Shown piece after piece: positions 35,422-45,492 of a stretch of 64,000 bases of DNA; position 1 is the first letter of the stretch; every line of letters begins with the position of its first letter. The notes under the pieces are model-generated. The model saw only the letters and a program-made list of their open reading frames with translations. It was not told where the DNA came from and made no database searches. The stretch comes from Holophagaceae bacterium (GTDB taxonomy: Bacteria > Acidobacteriota > Holophagae > Holophagales > Holophagaceae), in contig JADJVL010000011.1 in NCBI GenBank assembly GCA_016710635.1, positions 115,559-179,558 of the forward strand, written 5' to 3'. The translations under genes and the position numbers were made by a program.

Positions 35422-35874
35422 ATGACCCGCATCCTGCTGCAGACCGACAAAGGCGACATCAACCTCGAGCTCTTCCCCAAGGAAGCGCCGGGCACCGTCG
35501 CGAACTTCGTGAAACTCGTGGAGGCGGGCTTCTACGACGGCCTGGCCTTCCACCGCGTGATTCCCGACTTCGTGATCCAGGGCGGCTGCCCCAACACCCG
35601 CGAAGGCGTCGGCGGCATTCCGGGCACCGGCGGCCCGGGCTGGAAGATCAAGTGCGAGACCGCGGGCAATCCCCACAAGCACAGCCTGGGCGCCCTCTCC
35701 ATGGCCCACGCGGGCAAGGACACCGGCGGCAGCCAGTTCTTCATCTGCAACGGCAGCGCGCCGAGCCACCTGGACGGCGTGCACACGGTCTTCGGCAGGA
35801 CGGAGGACCACGCGGTGGTGAAGGCCATCCGCGCCAACGACCGCATCAAGAAGGCGACGGTCACCGAGGCCTGA
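35422..35874 (+). CDS. cyclophilin-type peptidyl-prolyl isomerase
   Basis: 150 residues, single domain, no signal peptide, so cytoplasmic (PpiB-like). The catalytic F-H-R-V-I-P-D-F-V-I-Q-G-G (Arg), the L-S-M-A-H segment and S-Q-F-F-I-C-N (Gln, Phe) are all present; F-G-R in place of F-G-x-V near the end. A helper of protein folding. TATCCT at 35393-35398 may be its -10. It is followed by a strong terminator. Confidence 0.93.
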   Translation: MTRILLQTDKGDINLELFPKEAPGTVANFVKLVEAGFYDGLAFHRVIPDFVIQGGCPNTREGVGGIPGTGGPGWKIKCETAGNPHKHSLGALSMAHAGKDTGGSQFFICNGSAPSHLDGVHTVFGRTEDHAVVKAIRANDRIKKATVTEA

Positions 35875-35901
35875 GGCCCGCAGGCCGCTTTCACGGGAGC
35901 A

Positions 35902-35928
35902 GGGAAGGGGCGCCCGGCGCCCCTTCCC
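35902..35928 (+). terminator. terminator after the cyclophilin gene
   Basis: Arms GGGAAGGGGCGC (35902-35913) and GCGCCCCTTCCC (35917-35928) pair perfectly around CCG; CCGTTTC follows. Confidence 0.75.
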
Positions 35929-35987
35929 CGTTTCGAGGCCTCCGGCCTGCCGGCGCGAGCCTGTACACTGGGAGGCTCGGAGATCCC

Positions 35988-37947
35988 GTGTCCAAGCCCT
36001 TCTACCTGACGACGCCCATCTACTACGTGAACGACCGGCCCCACATCGGCCACGTCTACACGACGGTGCTGGCGGACGTCATCGCCCGCTTCCGGCGGAT
36101 GCTGGGGGAGGAGGTCTTCTTCCTCACGGGCACGGACGAGCACGGCCAGAAGGTGGAAAAGGCCGCCGCCGCCCGGGGGATCACGCCTAAAGCGTTGGCG
36201 GACGAAGTTGTCACCAACTACTACGACGTCTTCCAGCGCATGGGCTTCACCCACGACCGCTTCATCCGCACGACCGACGCGGACCACCGGGAGGTCGTGC
36301 AGGCGCGCTTCCGGCAGCTGCTGGAGTCCGGCGACATCTACAAGGCCACCTACAAGGGCCTCTACAGCGTCAGCGACGAGGCCTTCGTGACGGAGACCCA
36401 GGCCAAGGAGCTGCAGGCCCAGGGCCTCGCCCACCAGCTGGTGGAGCTGGAGGAGGAGACCTACAACTTTCGGCTCTCCAAGTACGAAAAGCCCCTGCTG
36501 GACTTTTTCGCCGCCCATCCGGACTTCGTGCAGCCCGAATTCCGCTTCAACGAGGTGAAGCGCTTCGTGGAAGGCGGCCTCCAGGATCTGAGCATCAGCC
36601 GCACCTCCATCACCTGGGGCATCCCGGTGCCGGGCGATGACAAGCATGTGGTCTATGTCTGGTTCGACGCCCTGCTGAACTACCTGACGGGGGCGACGGA
36701 GGGCGTCTGGCCGCCGGACCTGCAGATCGTCGGCAAGGACATCCTGCGTTTCCACGCCGTCTACTGGCCGGCCTTCCTGATGGCCATGGGCCTCGAACTG
36801 CCGAAGACCATCCTCGCCCACGGCTGGTGGCTCATGGGCCAGGACAAGATGAGCAAGAGCAAGGGCAACATCGTGCGCCCCGACACCCTCCTGCGCTTCG
36901 GCAACGACGGCATGCGCTTCTTCTTCATGCGGGACATGCAGATCGGCCACGACCGGGAGTTCAGCTTCGAGGCGCTGATGGACCGGCTCAATGCGGATCT
37001 GGCCAACGGCCTGGGCAATCTGGCGTCGCGGAGCATCTCCATGCTCCAGCACTACCGCAATGGGACGTGGTGCCCGCCAATGGACCTGATTTCAGGATTG
37101 CCAACAAGACCACCCTGGCCGGAAAAGATGCTGACCCGAAAGGTGGCGCAGAACGGCTACCTCGCCGCGGCTCGCCAGCACGACTTCAACGAAAGGCGCT
37201 CGCGCTGGAACTGTGGACCTATCTGCGCGGGCTCGATGGCTACATAGTCAAGGCTGACCCCTGGAATCTGCTAGCCAGAGGACCCTACGCCCACGCCGCC
37301 AAGCTTCGACGCCGTGCTGGCCAACCTCTGCCGTCCTGAGGGACCTTGCAGGTGCCTCGAGCGCCTGCTTGTGGCTCCCCGTCATGCCGGAGCTGGCACA
37401 GAATCTCTGGGAGAGCCTGGGCTTGGAGGGTCAGGTCGCCGCCAGAACTTTCCTCGACTTCAATCCCTTCGCTCCCGCGCTCGGGCCTGTGCGCGATCCC
37501 AAACCCCTCTTCGCCCGCCTCGACAAGGATCTGGAGATGAAAGCCATGGAAGAAGCCGCCACCCCCGTCACTCCCGCCGCCGAGGCCGCCGCGCCCGCCC
37601 TGGACGTGCCGCCGGTGAAAGAGAACATCGACTACGACACCTTCGCGAAAACGGATCTCCGCGTCGGCCTGATCCTCGAGGCCGAAGAGGTCCCGAAGAG
37701 CAAGAAGCTCATCAAGATGAAGGTGGATCTGGGCTTCGAGCAGCGCACCATTCTGGGCGGCATCAAAGAGGCCTACGCGCCGGCGGATCTCGTCGGCAAG
37801 CGCGTGGTCGTCGTCGCCAACCTGGCGCCCCGGGCCATGATGGGCATTGAGAGCCACGGCATGCTCCTGGCCGCCAGCGACAACAATTCCAAGCCTTACC
37901 TCGTCGCGCCGCCGGACGACGCCCTGCCGGGCTTCATCGTCAAGTGA
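35988..37947 (+). pseudogene. metG: methionyl-tRNA synthetase with C-terminal tRNA-binding domain, frameshifted
   Basis: It charges tRNA-Met. GTG 35988 has GGAG upstream and TACACT (35964-35969) as a possible -10. The first 350 codons are intact: Y-V-N-D-R-P-H-I-G-H (HIGH), T-G-T-D-E-H-G-Q-K, and K-M-S-K-S-K-G-N. From about 37050 to 37380 the anticodon-binding part changes frame four or more times. The last 190 residues are clean again and form a Trbp111-like domain (F-A-K-T-D-L-R-V-G, N-L-A-P-R-A-M-M-G). The zinc-knuckle insert is absent, as in the short-CP class. An essential gene, so sequence error is likely. Confidence 0.92.
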
Positions 37948-38279
37948 AGGTGCCCGTCGCGGCCTTCGAGGACGAGCTGGTCACGGACGCGCCCTACGGG
38001 GAGTTCGCCGCACGGCTGCGGCAGCCCGCATCTTTCAGGCACCTCGCCTTCGCAGCGCCCTTCATGGCAGTGGAAGAGGAGGCCGGCGAGCTCCGCCTCC
38101 TCTGGACCCGCCGTCGCTTCGCTGCGGAAGAACGGGGGATCCTTATCCTCCGGCCCGACGACAAGGGCGCCTACCTAAGGGTGGAAGGCAGGGTGAAGGG
38201 CTGGGGCTGCTTCCTGGTGTTCGGCCTGCTGCGCTGGCATGCGGACGATCTGCTGGACCGGCTGGTGGCGGAGCTGTGA
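37944..38279 (+). CDS. hypothetical protein coupled to metG
   Basis: 111 residues from a GTG in a GTGA overlap with the metG stop, and itself overlapping the next gene the same way. It is acidic and hydrophobic, with alternating strands (L-R-L-L-W-T-R-R, G-I-L-I-L-R-P-D-D). No known family seen. Context gives no clue beyond co-transcription with metG. Confidence 0.68.
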   Translation: MKVPVAAFEDELVTDAPYGEFAARLRQPASFRHLAFAAPFMAVEEEAGELRLLWTRRRFAAEERGILILRPDDKGAYLRVEGRVKGWGCFLVFGLLRWHADDLLDRLVAEL

Positions 38280-38875
38280 AGTCGTCGGCGATGCTGGCGC
38301 TCTGGGTCGGCCTCAGCCTTGGCGCGCAGGAACCTTGGCGGGAAGGCGACATCGTCTTCCAGACCTCCCGCTCCTCCCAGAGCCAGGCGATCCAACTGGC
38401 CACCCGATCGAAATGGAGCCACATGGGCCTGGTGTTCCGGGATCGCGGGCGCTGGATGGTCCTGGAAGCCGTCCAACCTGTCCGGGCGACCCCCATCGAA
38501 GCCTGGATCCAGCGTGGCACCGGCGGTCGCGCGGTGGCGAAACGGCTGCGGGATGCCGACTCGCGCCTGACCCCCGCAGCCATGGCGCGGATGAAAAAGG
38601 CCGGCCGGAGGTTTCTTGGCAAGCCCTACGATCTGACCTTCGAGTGGGATGACCGCAGGATCTACTGCTCGGAACTCGTCTGGAAGGTCTACAAGGAAGG
38701 GCTCGGCATCGAGGTCGGTCAGCTTGCCAGGCTCCGGGACTTCGACCTGTCGAATCCCGTCGTCCGGAAAAAGATGCACGAGCGCTATGGGAATCGGGTG
38801 CCTGGCGAGATGCCGGTCATCAGCCCGGCCGCGATCTACGACTGCCCTGAACTGGTGGAGGCCTGGAAGCGATGA
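38276..38875 (+). CDS. YiiX-type permuted papain-like cysteine peptidase
   Basis: 199 residues with a short signal-like start (L-A-L-W-V-G-L-S-L-G-A-Q). The NlpC/P60-superfamily permuted layout is visible: G-D-I-V-F-Q, the His in K-W-S-H-M-G-L-V-F near residue 45, and the catalytic Cys in Y-C-S-E-L-V-W-K-V-Y. Such proteins act as peptidases or amidases on cell-wall or lipid substrates. GTG 38276 overlaps the upstream stop; its own stop overlaps the ArsC-like gene in ATGA. Confidence 0.85.
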   Translation: MKSSAMLALWVGLSLGAQEPWREGDIVFQTSRSSQSQAIQLATRSKWSHMGLVFRDRGRWMVLEAVQPVRATPIEAWIQRGTGGRAVAKRLRDADSRLTPAAMARMKKAGRRFLGKPYDLTFEWDDRRIYCSELVWKVYKEGLGIEVGQLARLRDFDLSNPVVRKKMHERYGNRVPGEMPVISPAAIYDCPELVEAWKR

Positions 38876-39225
38876 AAACCGGAACGAAGCCCACCCTCTG
38901 GATGAAGTCCTCCTGCACCACCTGCCGCAACGCCAAGGCGAAGCTCGCGGAGCTGGGCATCGAGGTGGTCGTGCGGGACTACTACAAGACGCCGCTCACA
39001 TCTGAAGAGCTGGAACAGCTGCTGCCCGCCGACCCCGCGCCCATGCTGGGGACGAAGAGCCCGAAGTACAAGGAGCTGGGTCTCAAGGAGCGGAAGCTCA
39101 CCAAGGCCGAAGCCATCGAGCTCATGGTCTCGGACAACAACCTGCTCAAGCGGCCCATCCTGGTGCATCCGAAGGGCACGGTCATCGGCTTCGATGCGGC
39201 GGCCTACGAGGCCCTGAAGGCCTGA
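38872..39225 (+). CDS. ArsC/Spx-family protein
   Basis: 117 residues with a thioredoxin-like C-x-x-C (S-S-C-T-T-C-R) near residue 15 and the conserved K-R-P-I-L-V segment carrying the Arg of arsenate-reductase-like proteins. It lacks features of a true Spx regulator. No other arsenic genes are nearby, so it is better described as an ArsC-like reductase of unknown substrate. It ends six bases from the convergent efflux operon. Confidence 0.88.
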   Translation: MKTGTKPTLWMKSSCTTCRNAKAKLAELGIEVVVRDYYKTPLTSEELEQLLPADPAPMLGTKSPKYKELGLKERKLTKAEAIELMVSDNNLLKRPILVHPKGTVIGFDAAAYEALKA

Positions 39226-39231
39226 ACCACA

Positions 39232-42200
39232 TCAGGGGCCGGCTTCAGGCAACACTGGCCCCGCGGCCCGGGACGGGAAGCGCCGCTTGCGCCACGCGGC
39301 CCAGCGGAGCTGGAACCGGTCCATGTAGAGGTACACCACCGGCGTGGTGTAGAGGGTGAGCATCTGGCTGAAGATGAGGCCGCCCACGATGGCGATGCCC
39401 AGAGGGCGGCGCAGCTCGGCGCCGGTGCCCATGCCCAGCGCGAGCGGCAGGCCGCCCAGGAGGGCCGCCATGGTGGTCATGGTGATGGGCCGGAAACGCA
39501 GCAGACAGGCCTGGAAGATCGCCTCCTCCGGGCGCTTCCCTTCGTTGCGCTCCACCTGGATGGCGAAGTCGATCATGAGGATGGCGTTCTTCTTCACGAT
39601 GCCGATGAGCAGGATGATCCCGATGAAGGCGATGACGCTCAGCTCCACCCGCAGGGCCATCAGCGCCAGCAGAGCGCCGACCCCGGCGGAAGGCAGGCTC
39701 GACAGAATGGTCAGCGGATGGATCAGGCTTTCGTAGAGGACGCCCAGGACGATGTAGACCGCCAGGAGCGCGGCCCCGATGAGAAGGGGCTGGTTGGCCA
39801 GGGAACTCTTGAAGGCCTGGGCCGTGCCCATGTAGGAGCCCCGGATGGTGCCCGGCAGCCGGATCTCGGTCTGGGCCTTGTCGATGGCGGCCACCGCGTC
39901 CCCGAGTGCGCCGCCCGGGGGAAGGTTGAAGGAGAGCGTGACGGAAGGCAGCTGGCCCTGGTGGTTCACCGACAGGGCTGTGTTGCTGCGGGTGAAGGAG
40001 GAAAAGGCCGCCAGGGGCACCAGCTGGCCCGTCTTCGACCGCACGAAGATGTTCCGCAGGCCGTCCGGGCTCTGCCAGTACTGGGCGTCCACGCCCAGCA
40101 CCACGTGGTACTGGTTCAGGGACGTGTAGAGGGTGGACACGAAGCGCTGGCCGAAGGCGTCGTAGAGCGTGTTGTCGACCTGCTGCGCCGTCACCCCCAG
40201 GCGCGACGCCGTGGCCCGGTCGATCACCAGGGTGGCCTCCAGGCCCCGGTTCTGCAGGTCCGTATTGAGATCCACGAGCTGCGGAAGGGTGCGGAGCTTC
40301 GCCAGCACCTTGGGCGCCCATTCGAAGAGCTCCCCCGCGTCGTCCCCCTGAAGGGTGTACTGGAACTGGGAGCTGGCCCCGCGGCCGCCCATGCGGAGGT
40401 CCTGCACGGGTTGGAGGAAGAGGGAGGCGCCGGGCAGGTGGGCGCTCTTCCCCCGGATGCGGGCGATCACCTGGTCCGCGGTGAGCTTGCGCTGATTGTT
40501 GGGCTTCAGGGACGCGAACATGCGGCCGCTGTTGCCGGAGCCGATGAAGGCGGTGACGTTCTCCACGTCCGGATCCCGCTTCACGATGTCCACGAACTCG
40601 GTCATCAGCTTTTCGAGGGACTGGAAGGAGACGTCCTGGGCCGCCTGGATGGAGCCGTTGATGCGCCCCGTGTCCTGCTGGGGAAAGAAGCCCTTGGGGA
40701 TGGCCACATAGAGCAGCACGGTGGCGAGGGCCGTGGCGAAGGTCACCCCCAGGGTCAGCCGCTGGTGGCGCAGCACCCAGGCCAGGGAGGATTCATAGTG
40801 CCCCAGGATCCACTTGAACCGCCGCTCGCTCCACGCGAAGAGCCGCCCATGGACCTCCCCGGCGTGGGGTCGAAGCAGCCGCGAGCACATCATGGGCGTG
40901 GTGGTCAGGGAGACCACCATGGAGATGAGGATGGCCGCCGAAAGGGTCACGGCGAACTCCCGGAAGAGCCGCCCCACGATGCCGCCCATGAGCAGGATGG
41001 GGATGAAGACCGCCACCAGGGAGATGCTGATGGAGACCACGGTGGACCCGATCTCCTGGGCGCCGTGGAGGGCCGCCTCCATGGGCGCCATGCCCGCCTC
41101 CAGGTGCCGCGTGATGTTCTCCACCACCACGATGGCGTCGTCCACCACGAAGCCCGTGGCCACGGTGAGGGCCATGAGGGAGAGGTTGTCGATGGTGTAG
41201 TCCAGCATGTACATGACGCCGAAGGTCCCGATGAGGGAGATCGGGACGGCCACGCTGGGGATCAGGGTGGAGCGCACGCTGCGGAGGAAGACGAAGACCA
41301 CCAGGATCACCAGGCCGATGGAGACCATCAGGGCGAACTGCACGTCCCGGACCGAGGCGCGGATGGTCCGCGTGGCGTCGATCATCACGTTGAGGTCCAC
41401 GGTGGGCGGGAGGGCGGCCTTCAGCTCCGGCAGCACCGCCCGCACCCGGTCGCAGGTCTCGATGATGTTGGCGTCCGGCTGGCGGAAGACGGCGACCATG
41501 ATGGCGGGCGTGCCGTTGGTGAGGCCCGCGCTGCGGACGTTCTCGACCGTCTGGTTCACCCGGGCCACGTCCCCCAGGCGCAGGGCCGCGCCCTTCCTGA
41601 TGGTGAGGATGAGCTCCCGGTACTGGTTGGCCTCCATGAGCTGATCATTGGTGTCCAGGGACCAGGTGGTGGTGGCGTTCGACAGATCGCCCTTGGGCCG
41701 GTTGATGTTGGCGGTGGTGATGGCGGCGCGGACGTCCTCCAGGCTCAGGCCATGGGCATTGAGGGCCGTGGGGTTCACGTCCACCCGCACCGCCGGCAGG
41801 GCGCCGCCCCAGACGCCCACCTGCCCGACGCCCCGGATCTGGGCCAGCTTCTGCTGAAGCACCGAGGAGCCGATGTCGTACATCTGCTCCCGGGGGACGA
41901 GCTTGGAGGTGAGGGCCAGGATCAGGATGGGAGAATCCGCCGGGTTCACCTTCCGGTAGGAAGGGTTGCTGGGCAGATTCCCGGGGAGGTCGCCTCGGGC
42001 GGCGTTGATGGCGGCCTGGACATCCCTCGCCGCGGCGTCGATGTTGCGGCCCAGATCGAACTGGAGGGTGATGTTGGTCTGGCCCAGGGAGCTGGCGGAG
42101 GTCATCTCCGTCACGCCGGCGATGCGACCGAACTGGCGCTCCAGGGGCGTCGCCACGGAGGAGGCCATGGTTTCCGGGCTGGCACCGGGCAGGCCCGCCT

Positions 42201-42342
42201 GGACCTGGATGGTGGGGAACTCCACCTGGGGCAGGGGGGCGACGGGGAGGAACTGGTAGGCGATGGCCCCCAGCAGCGCCAGGGCCACCGTCAGCAGGGT
42301 GGTGGCCACGGGGCGGCGGATGAAGGGGGCCGACAGGCTCAT
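39232..42342 (-). CDS. mdtC: RND efflux pump, second permease (MdtC/MuxC type)
   Basis: 1036 residues, standard HAE1/RND size: one N-terminal helix, a large periplasmic loop, six helices, a second loop and five more. The proton-relay pair in G-F-V-V-D-D-A-I-V-V-V-E-N is intact. It starts R-R-P-V-A-T-T-L-L-T, the MdtC/MuxC form. ATG overlaps the stop of the preceding mdtB by four bases, so the two heteromeric permeases are coupled. They export drugs, bile salts or siderophores across both membranes with an MFP and a TolC channel. Confidence 0.93.
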   Translation of the reverse strand: MSLSAPFIRRPVATTLLTVALALLGAIAYQFLPVAPLPQVEFPTIQVQAGLPGASPETMASSVATPLERQFGRIAGVTEMTSASSLGQTNITLQFDLGRNIDAAARDVQAAINAARGDLPGNLPSNPSYRKVNPADSPILILALTSKLVPREQMYDIGSSVLQQKLAQIRGVGQVGVWGGALPAVRVDVNPTALNAHGLSLEDVRAAITTANINRPKGDLSNATTTWSLDTNDQLMEANQYRELILTIRKGAALRLGDVARVNQTVENVRSAGLTNGTPAIMVAVFRQPDANIIETCDRVRAVLPELKAALPPTVDLNVMIDATRTIRASVRDVQFALMVSIGLVILVVFVFLRSVRSTLIPSVAVPISLIGTFGVMYMLDYTIDNLSLMALTVATGFVVDDAIVVVENITRHLEAGMAPMEAALHGAQEIGSTVVSISISLVAVFIPILLMGGIVGRLFREFAVTLSAAILISMVVSLTTTPMMCSRLLRPHAGEVHGRLFAWSERRFKWILGHYESSLAWVLRHQRLTLGVTFATALATVLLYVAIPKGFFPQQDTGRINGSIQAAQDVSFQSLEKLMTEFVDIVKRDPDVENVTAFIGSGNSGRMFASLKPNNQRKLTADQVIARIRGKSAHLPGASLFLQPVQDLRMGGRGASSQFQYTLQGDDAGELFEWAPKVLAKLRTLPQLVDLNTDLQNRGLEATLVIDRATASRLGVTAQQVDNTLYDAFGQRFVSTLYTSLNQYHVVLGVDAQYWQSPDGLRNIFVRSKTGQLVPLAAFSSFTRSNTALSVNHQGQLPSVTLSFNLPPGGALGDAVAAIDKAQTEIRLPGTIRGSYMGTAQAFKSSLANQPLLIGAALLAVYIVLGVLYESLIHPLTILSSLPSAGVGALLALMALRVELSVIAFIGIILLIGIVKKNAILMIDFAIQVERNEGKRPEEAIFQACLLRFRPITMTTMAALLGGLPLALGMGTGAELRRPLGIAIVGGLIFSQMLTLYTTPVVYLYMDRFQLRWAAWRKRRFPSRAAGPVLPEAGP

Positions 42343-45300
42343 GGGGAATCCGCCTCACCCGCGGGGGCGGTGCCGCGGAGGCGGGCGGCGAGGCGGCTGA
42401 AGGCGAGGTAGATGACCGGGGTGGTGTAGAGGGTGAGGATCTGGCTGAAGATCAGGCCGCCCACGATGGCGATGCCCAGGGGCCGGCGCAGTTCGGAGCC
42501 CACGCCCGAGCCCAGAGCCAGGGGCACGCCGCCCAGCAAGGCGGCCAGGGTGGTCATGATGATGGGCCGGAAGCGCAGCAGGGCGGCGCGGTAGATCGCC
42601 TCCGGCGGCGCCTGACCCTCCTTGCGTTCGGCGTCGAGGGCGAAGTCGATCATCATGATGGCGTTCTTCTCCACGATGCCGATGAGGAGGATGATGCCGA
42701 TGAGCGCGATGACGCTGAAGTCGGTGCGGCAGAGCATCAGGGACAGGAGCGCCCCCACGCCCGCGGAGGGCAGGGTGGAGAGGATCGTGATGGGGTGGAC
42801 GTAGCTCTCGTAGAGCACGCCCAGGAGGATGTAGACCGTCAGGACCGCCGCCAGGATGAGCCAGGGCGTGTTGGCGAGGGAGGCGCTGAAGGCCTGGGCC
42901 GTGCCCTGGAAGGCCCCCTTGATGCTCGGGGGCAGGTCGATCTCCCGCTTCGCCCGTTCGATGGCCCGGACGGCGTCGCCGAGGGACGCGTCCTTGGCGA
43001 GGTTGAAGGAGACCGTCACCGCGGGGAACTGCCCCTGGTGGTTGATGGCCAGGGGCGCCGTGGCGGTCTCCAGGCGGGTGAAGGCGCTGAGGGGCACGGG
43101 CCCGCCGGAAGGCGCCCGCACGAAGAGCCGCTGCAGGTCCTCCGGCCGGGTCTGGAGCCCGGGCTGGGCTTCGAGGACCACGTGGTACTGGTTCAACTGG
43201 GTGAACATGGTGGAGATCTGCCGCTGCCCGAAGGCGTCGTAGAGGGCGTCGTCCAGCATCTGGGGCGTGACTCCCAGCCGGGAGGCGGTGGTCCGGTCCA
43301 GGACCAGCCGCGCCTGCAGCCCGGCGTCCTGGAGGTCGCTGGCCACGTCCCGGAGCTCGGGGAGGTCCTTGAGCTTCGCCACCAGGCGCGGGGTCCATAC
43401 GCTGAGCTCCTGGGCGTCGGCGTCCTCCAGGCTGTACTGGTACTGGGTGCGGCTGACCCGGTCCTCCACGGTGAGGTCCTGCACCGGCTGCATGAAGAGC
43501 TGGATGCCGCCCACCTGGTCGAGGGCGGGCTGCAGCCGGCGGATGACTTCGCCGGCATTGAGGCCGCGCTCTTTCAGGGGCTTCAGGTTGATCTGGATGC
43601 GGCCACTGTTGAGGGTCGTGTTCGTGCCATCGATGCCGATGAAGGAAGTCAGGCTCTGCACCGCCGGATCCTGGAGGATGGCCTTGCCCAGCGCCTGCTG
43701 CCGCCCGGCCATGGCCTCGAAGGAGATGGACTGGGGAGCCTCGGAGATGCCGAGGATCACGCCCGTGTCCTGGACCGGGAAGAAGCCCTTCGGGATGGCG
43801 AGGTAGAGCAGGATCGTGGCCACCAGCGTCGCAACGGCGACCGCCAGCGTGGCCTTCTGGTACCGCAGGACCCAGGTCAGGGTGCGGGCATAGAAGTCCA
43901 GGACACTCTGGAAGGCCCGCTCCGAGGCCTGGAAGAAGTGGCCCTGGGCGCTGGCGTCCTGGTGCTTGAGCAGCTTGGCGCACATCATCGGCGTCAGCGT
44001 GAGGGAGACCACCGCCGAGACCAGGATGGTGACGCTGAGGGTGACGGCGAACTCCCGGAAGAGACGGCCCACGATGTCGCCCATGAACAGGAGGGGAATG
44101 AGCACGGCGATGAGGGAGACCGTCAGGGCGAGGATGGTGAAGCCGATCTGCTCGGAACCCTTCAGGGCCGCCTGGAAGGGCGCATCGCCCTCCTCGATGT
44201 AGCGCATGATGTTCTCGATCATCACGATGGCGTCGTCCACGACGAAGCCCGTGGAGATGGTGAGGGCCATCAGCGTGAGGTTGTTGAGGCTGTAGCCCAG
44301 GAGGTACATCACCGCGAAGGTGCCGACGATGGAGAGGGGCACGGCGACGCTGGGGATCACCGTGGCCGCCACGGTGCGGAGGAAGAGGAAGATCACCATC
44401 ACCACCAGCGCGATGGTGAGCATCAGCGTGAACTCCACCTCCGCCACCGAGGCCCGGATGGTCGTGGTGCGGTCCGTGAGGATCGCGAGGTGCACGGAGG
44501 AGGGCAGGGAGGCCTGGAGCTGGGGCAGCAGGGCCTTCACCCGGTCCACCACGGCGATGATGTTGGCGCCGGGCTGCCGCTGGATGTTCAGGATGACGGC
44601 GGGCTCCTGGTTCATCCAGGCGGCCTGGCGGGCGTTCTCCACGTCGTCCACCACGTCGGCCACGTCCGCGAGGGTGACCGGCGCGCCATTGCGGTAGGCG
44701 ACCACCAGGGGCTTGTACTGCTCGCTGGAAAGCAGCTGGTCGTTGGCGCCGATGGAGTAGGCCTGGTGCTCGCCGTCGAAGCTGCCCTTGGCCTGGTTCA
44801 CGTTGCTCTGGGCGACGGCGGCGCGGAGGTCCGCCATGGTGAGGCCATAGGCCGCCAGGGCTGAGAGGTTGGCCTGGATGCGCACCGCGGGCTTCTGGCC
44901 GCCGCTGATGCTGACGAGCCCCACGCCGGGGAGCTGGGCGATCTTCTGGGCGAGGCGGGTGTCGGCGAAGTCCTGGACCTTGGAGAGGGGCAGGGACTTG
45001 GAGGTGAGGGCCAGGGTCAGGATCGGCGCGTCGGCGGGATTGGTCTTGCTGTAGACCGGCGGGTTCGGCAGGTCCCGGGGCAGGTAGGTCCCGGCGGCGT
45101 TCACCGCCGCCTGCACCTGCTGCTCGGCCACGTCGATGTTGAGGTCGAGGACGAACTGCAGGGTGATGATCGAACTCCCGCCGGAACTGGCGGAGGACAT
45201 GCGGTTCAGGCCCGGCAGCTGGCCGAACTGGCGCTCGAGGGGTGCGGTGATGGCCGAGGCCATGACCTCCGGGCTGGCGCCCGGGTAGAAGGTGACGACT

Positions 45301-45437
45301 TGGATGGTGGGGTAGTCGACCTGGGGCAGGGCCGAGACGGGCAGCTGCCGGAAGGCGATGAACCCCACCAGCAGCAGCCCCGCCATGAGCAGCGAGGTGG
45401 CGATGGGCCGCAGGATGAAGGGGCGGGAGGGGTTCAC
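42339..45437 (-). CDS. mdtB: RND efflux pump, first permease (MdtB/MuxB type)
   Basis: 1032 residues. N-terminus F-I-L-R-P-I-A-T-S-L-L-M and the helix-4 pair G-F-V-V-D-D-A-I-V-M-I-E-N mark an HAE1 RND permease of the MdtB/MuxB type. It is paired with the mdtC gene directly downstream (four-base overlap) and lies 55 bases downstream of the membrane-fusion gene. The two permeases form a mixed trimer in the family's studied members. Specificity cannot be predicted. Confidence 0.93.
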   Translation of the reverse strand: MNPSRPFILRPIATSLLMAGLLLVGFIAFRQLPVSALPQVDYPTIQVVTFYPGASPEVMASAITAPLERQFGQLPGLNRMSSASSGGSSIITLQFVLDLNIDVAEQQVQAAVNAAGTYLPRDLPNPPVYSKTNPADAPILTLALTSKSLPLSKVQDFADTRLAQKIAQLPGVGLVSISGGQKPAVRIQANLSALAAYGLTMADLRAAVAQSNVNQAKGSFDGEHQAYSIGANDQLLSSEQYKPLVVAYRNGAPVTLADVADVVDDVENARQAAWMNQEPAVILNIQRQPGANIIAVVDRVKALLPQLQASLPSSVHLAILTDRTTTIRASVAEVEFTLMLTIALVVMVIFLFLRTVAATVIPSVAVPLSIVGTFAVMYLLGYSLNNLTLMALTISTGFVVDDAIVMIENIMRYIEEGDAPFQAALKGSEQIGFTILALTVSLIAVLIPLLFMGDIVGRLFREFAVTLSVTILVSAVVSLTLTPMMCAKLLKHQDASAQGHFFQASERAFQSVLDFYARTLTWVLRYQKATLAVAVATLVATILLYLAIPKGFFPVQDTGVILGISEAPQSISFEAMAGRQQALGKAILQDPAVQSLTSFIGIDGTNTTLNSGRIQINLKPLKERGLNAGEVIRRLQPALDQVGGIQLFMQPVQDLTVEDRVSRTQYQYSLEDADAQELSVWTPRLVAKLKDLPELRDVASDLQDAGLQARLVLDRTTASRLGVTPQMLDDALYDAFGQRQISTMFTQLNQYHVVLEAQPGLQTRPEDLQRLFVRAPSGGPVPLSAFTRLETATAPLAINHQGQFPAVTVSFNLAKDASLGDAVRAIERAKREIDLPPSIKGAFQGTAQAFSASLANTPWLILAAVLTVYILLGVLYESYVHPITILSTLPSAGVGALLSLMLCRTDFSVIALIGIILLIGIVEKNAIMMIDFALDAERKEGQAPPEAIYRAALLRFRPIIMTTLAALLGGVPLALGSGVGSELRRPLGIAIVGGLIFSQILTLYTTPVIYLAFSRLAARLRGTAPAGEADSP

Positions 45438-45492
45438 CGCACGCCTCGAAGCGCCGGCGTGGCGTCAAGGGCGGGAGGGGACCCGTGGCCCT

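Noticed and set aside
39718..42411. Very long open frames antisense to the RND permease and other genes (also near 14784-17735 and 1277-3229)
   Set aside because: High GC leaves antisense frames open. They have skewed Gly/Arg/Ala/His composition and no domains, while the true strand has full family motifs.
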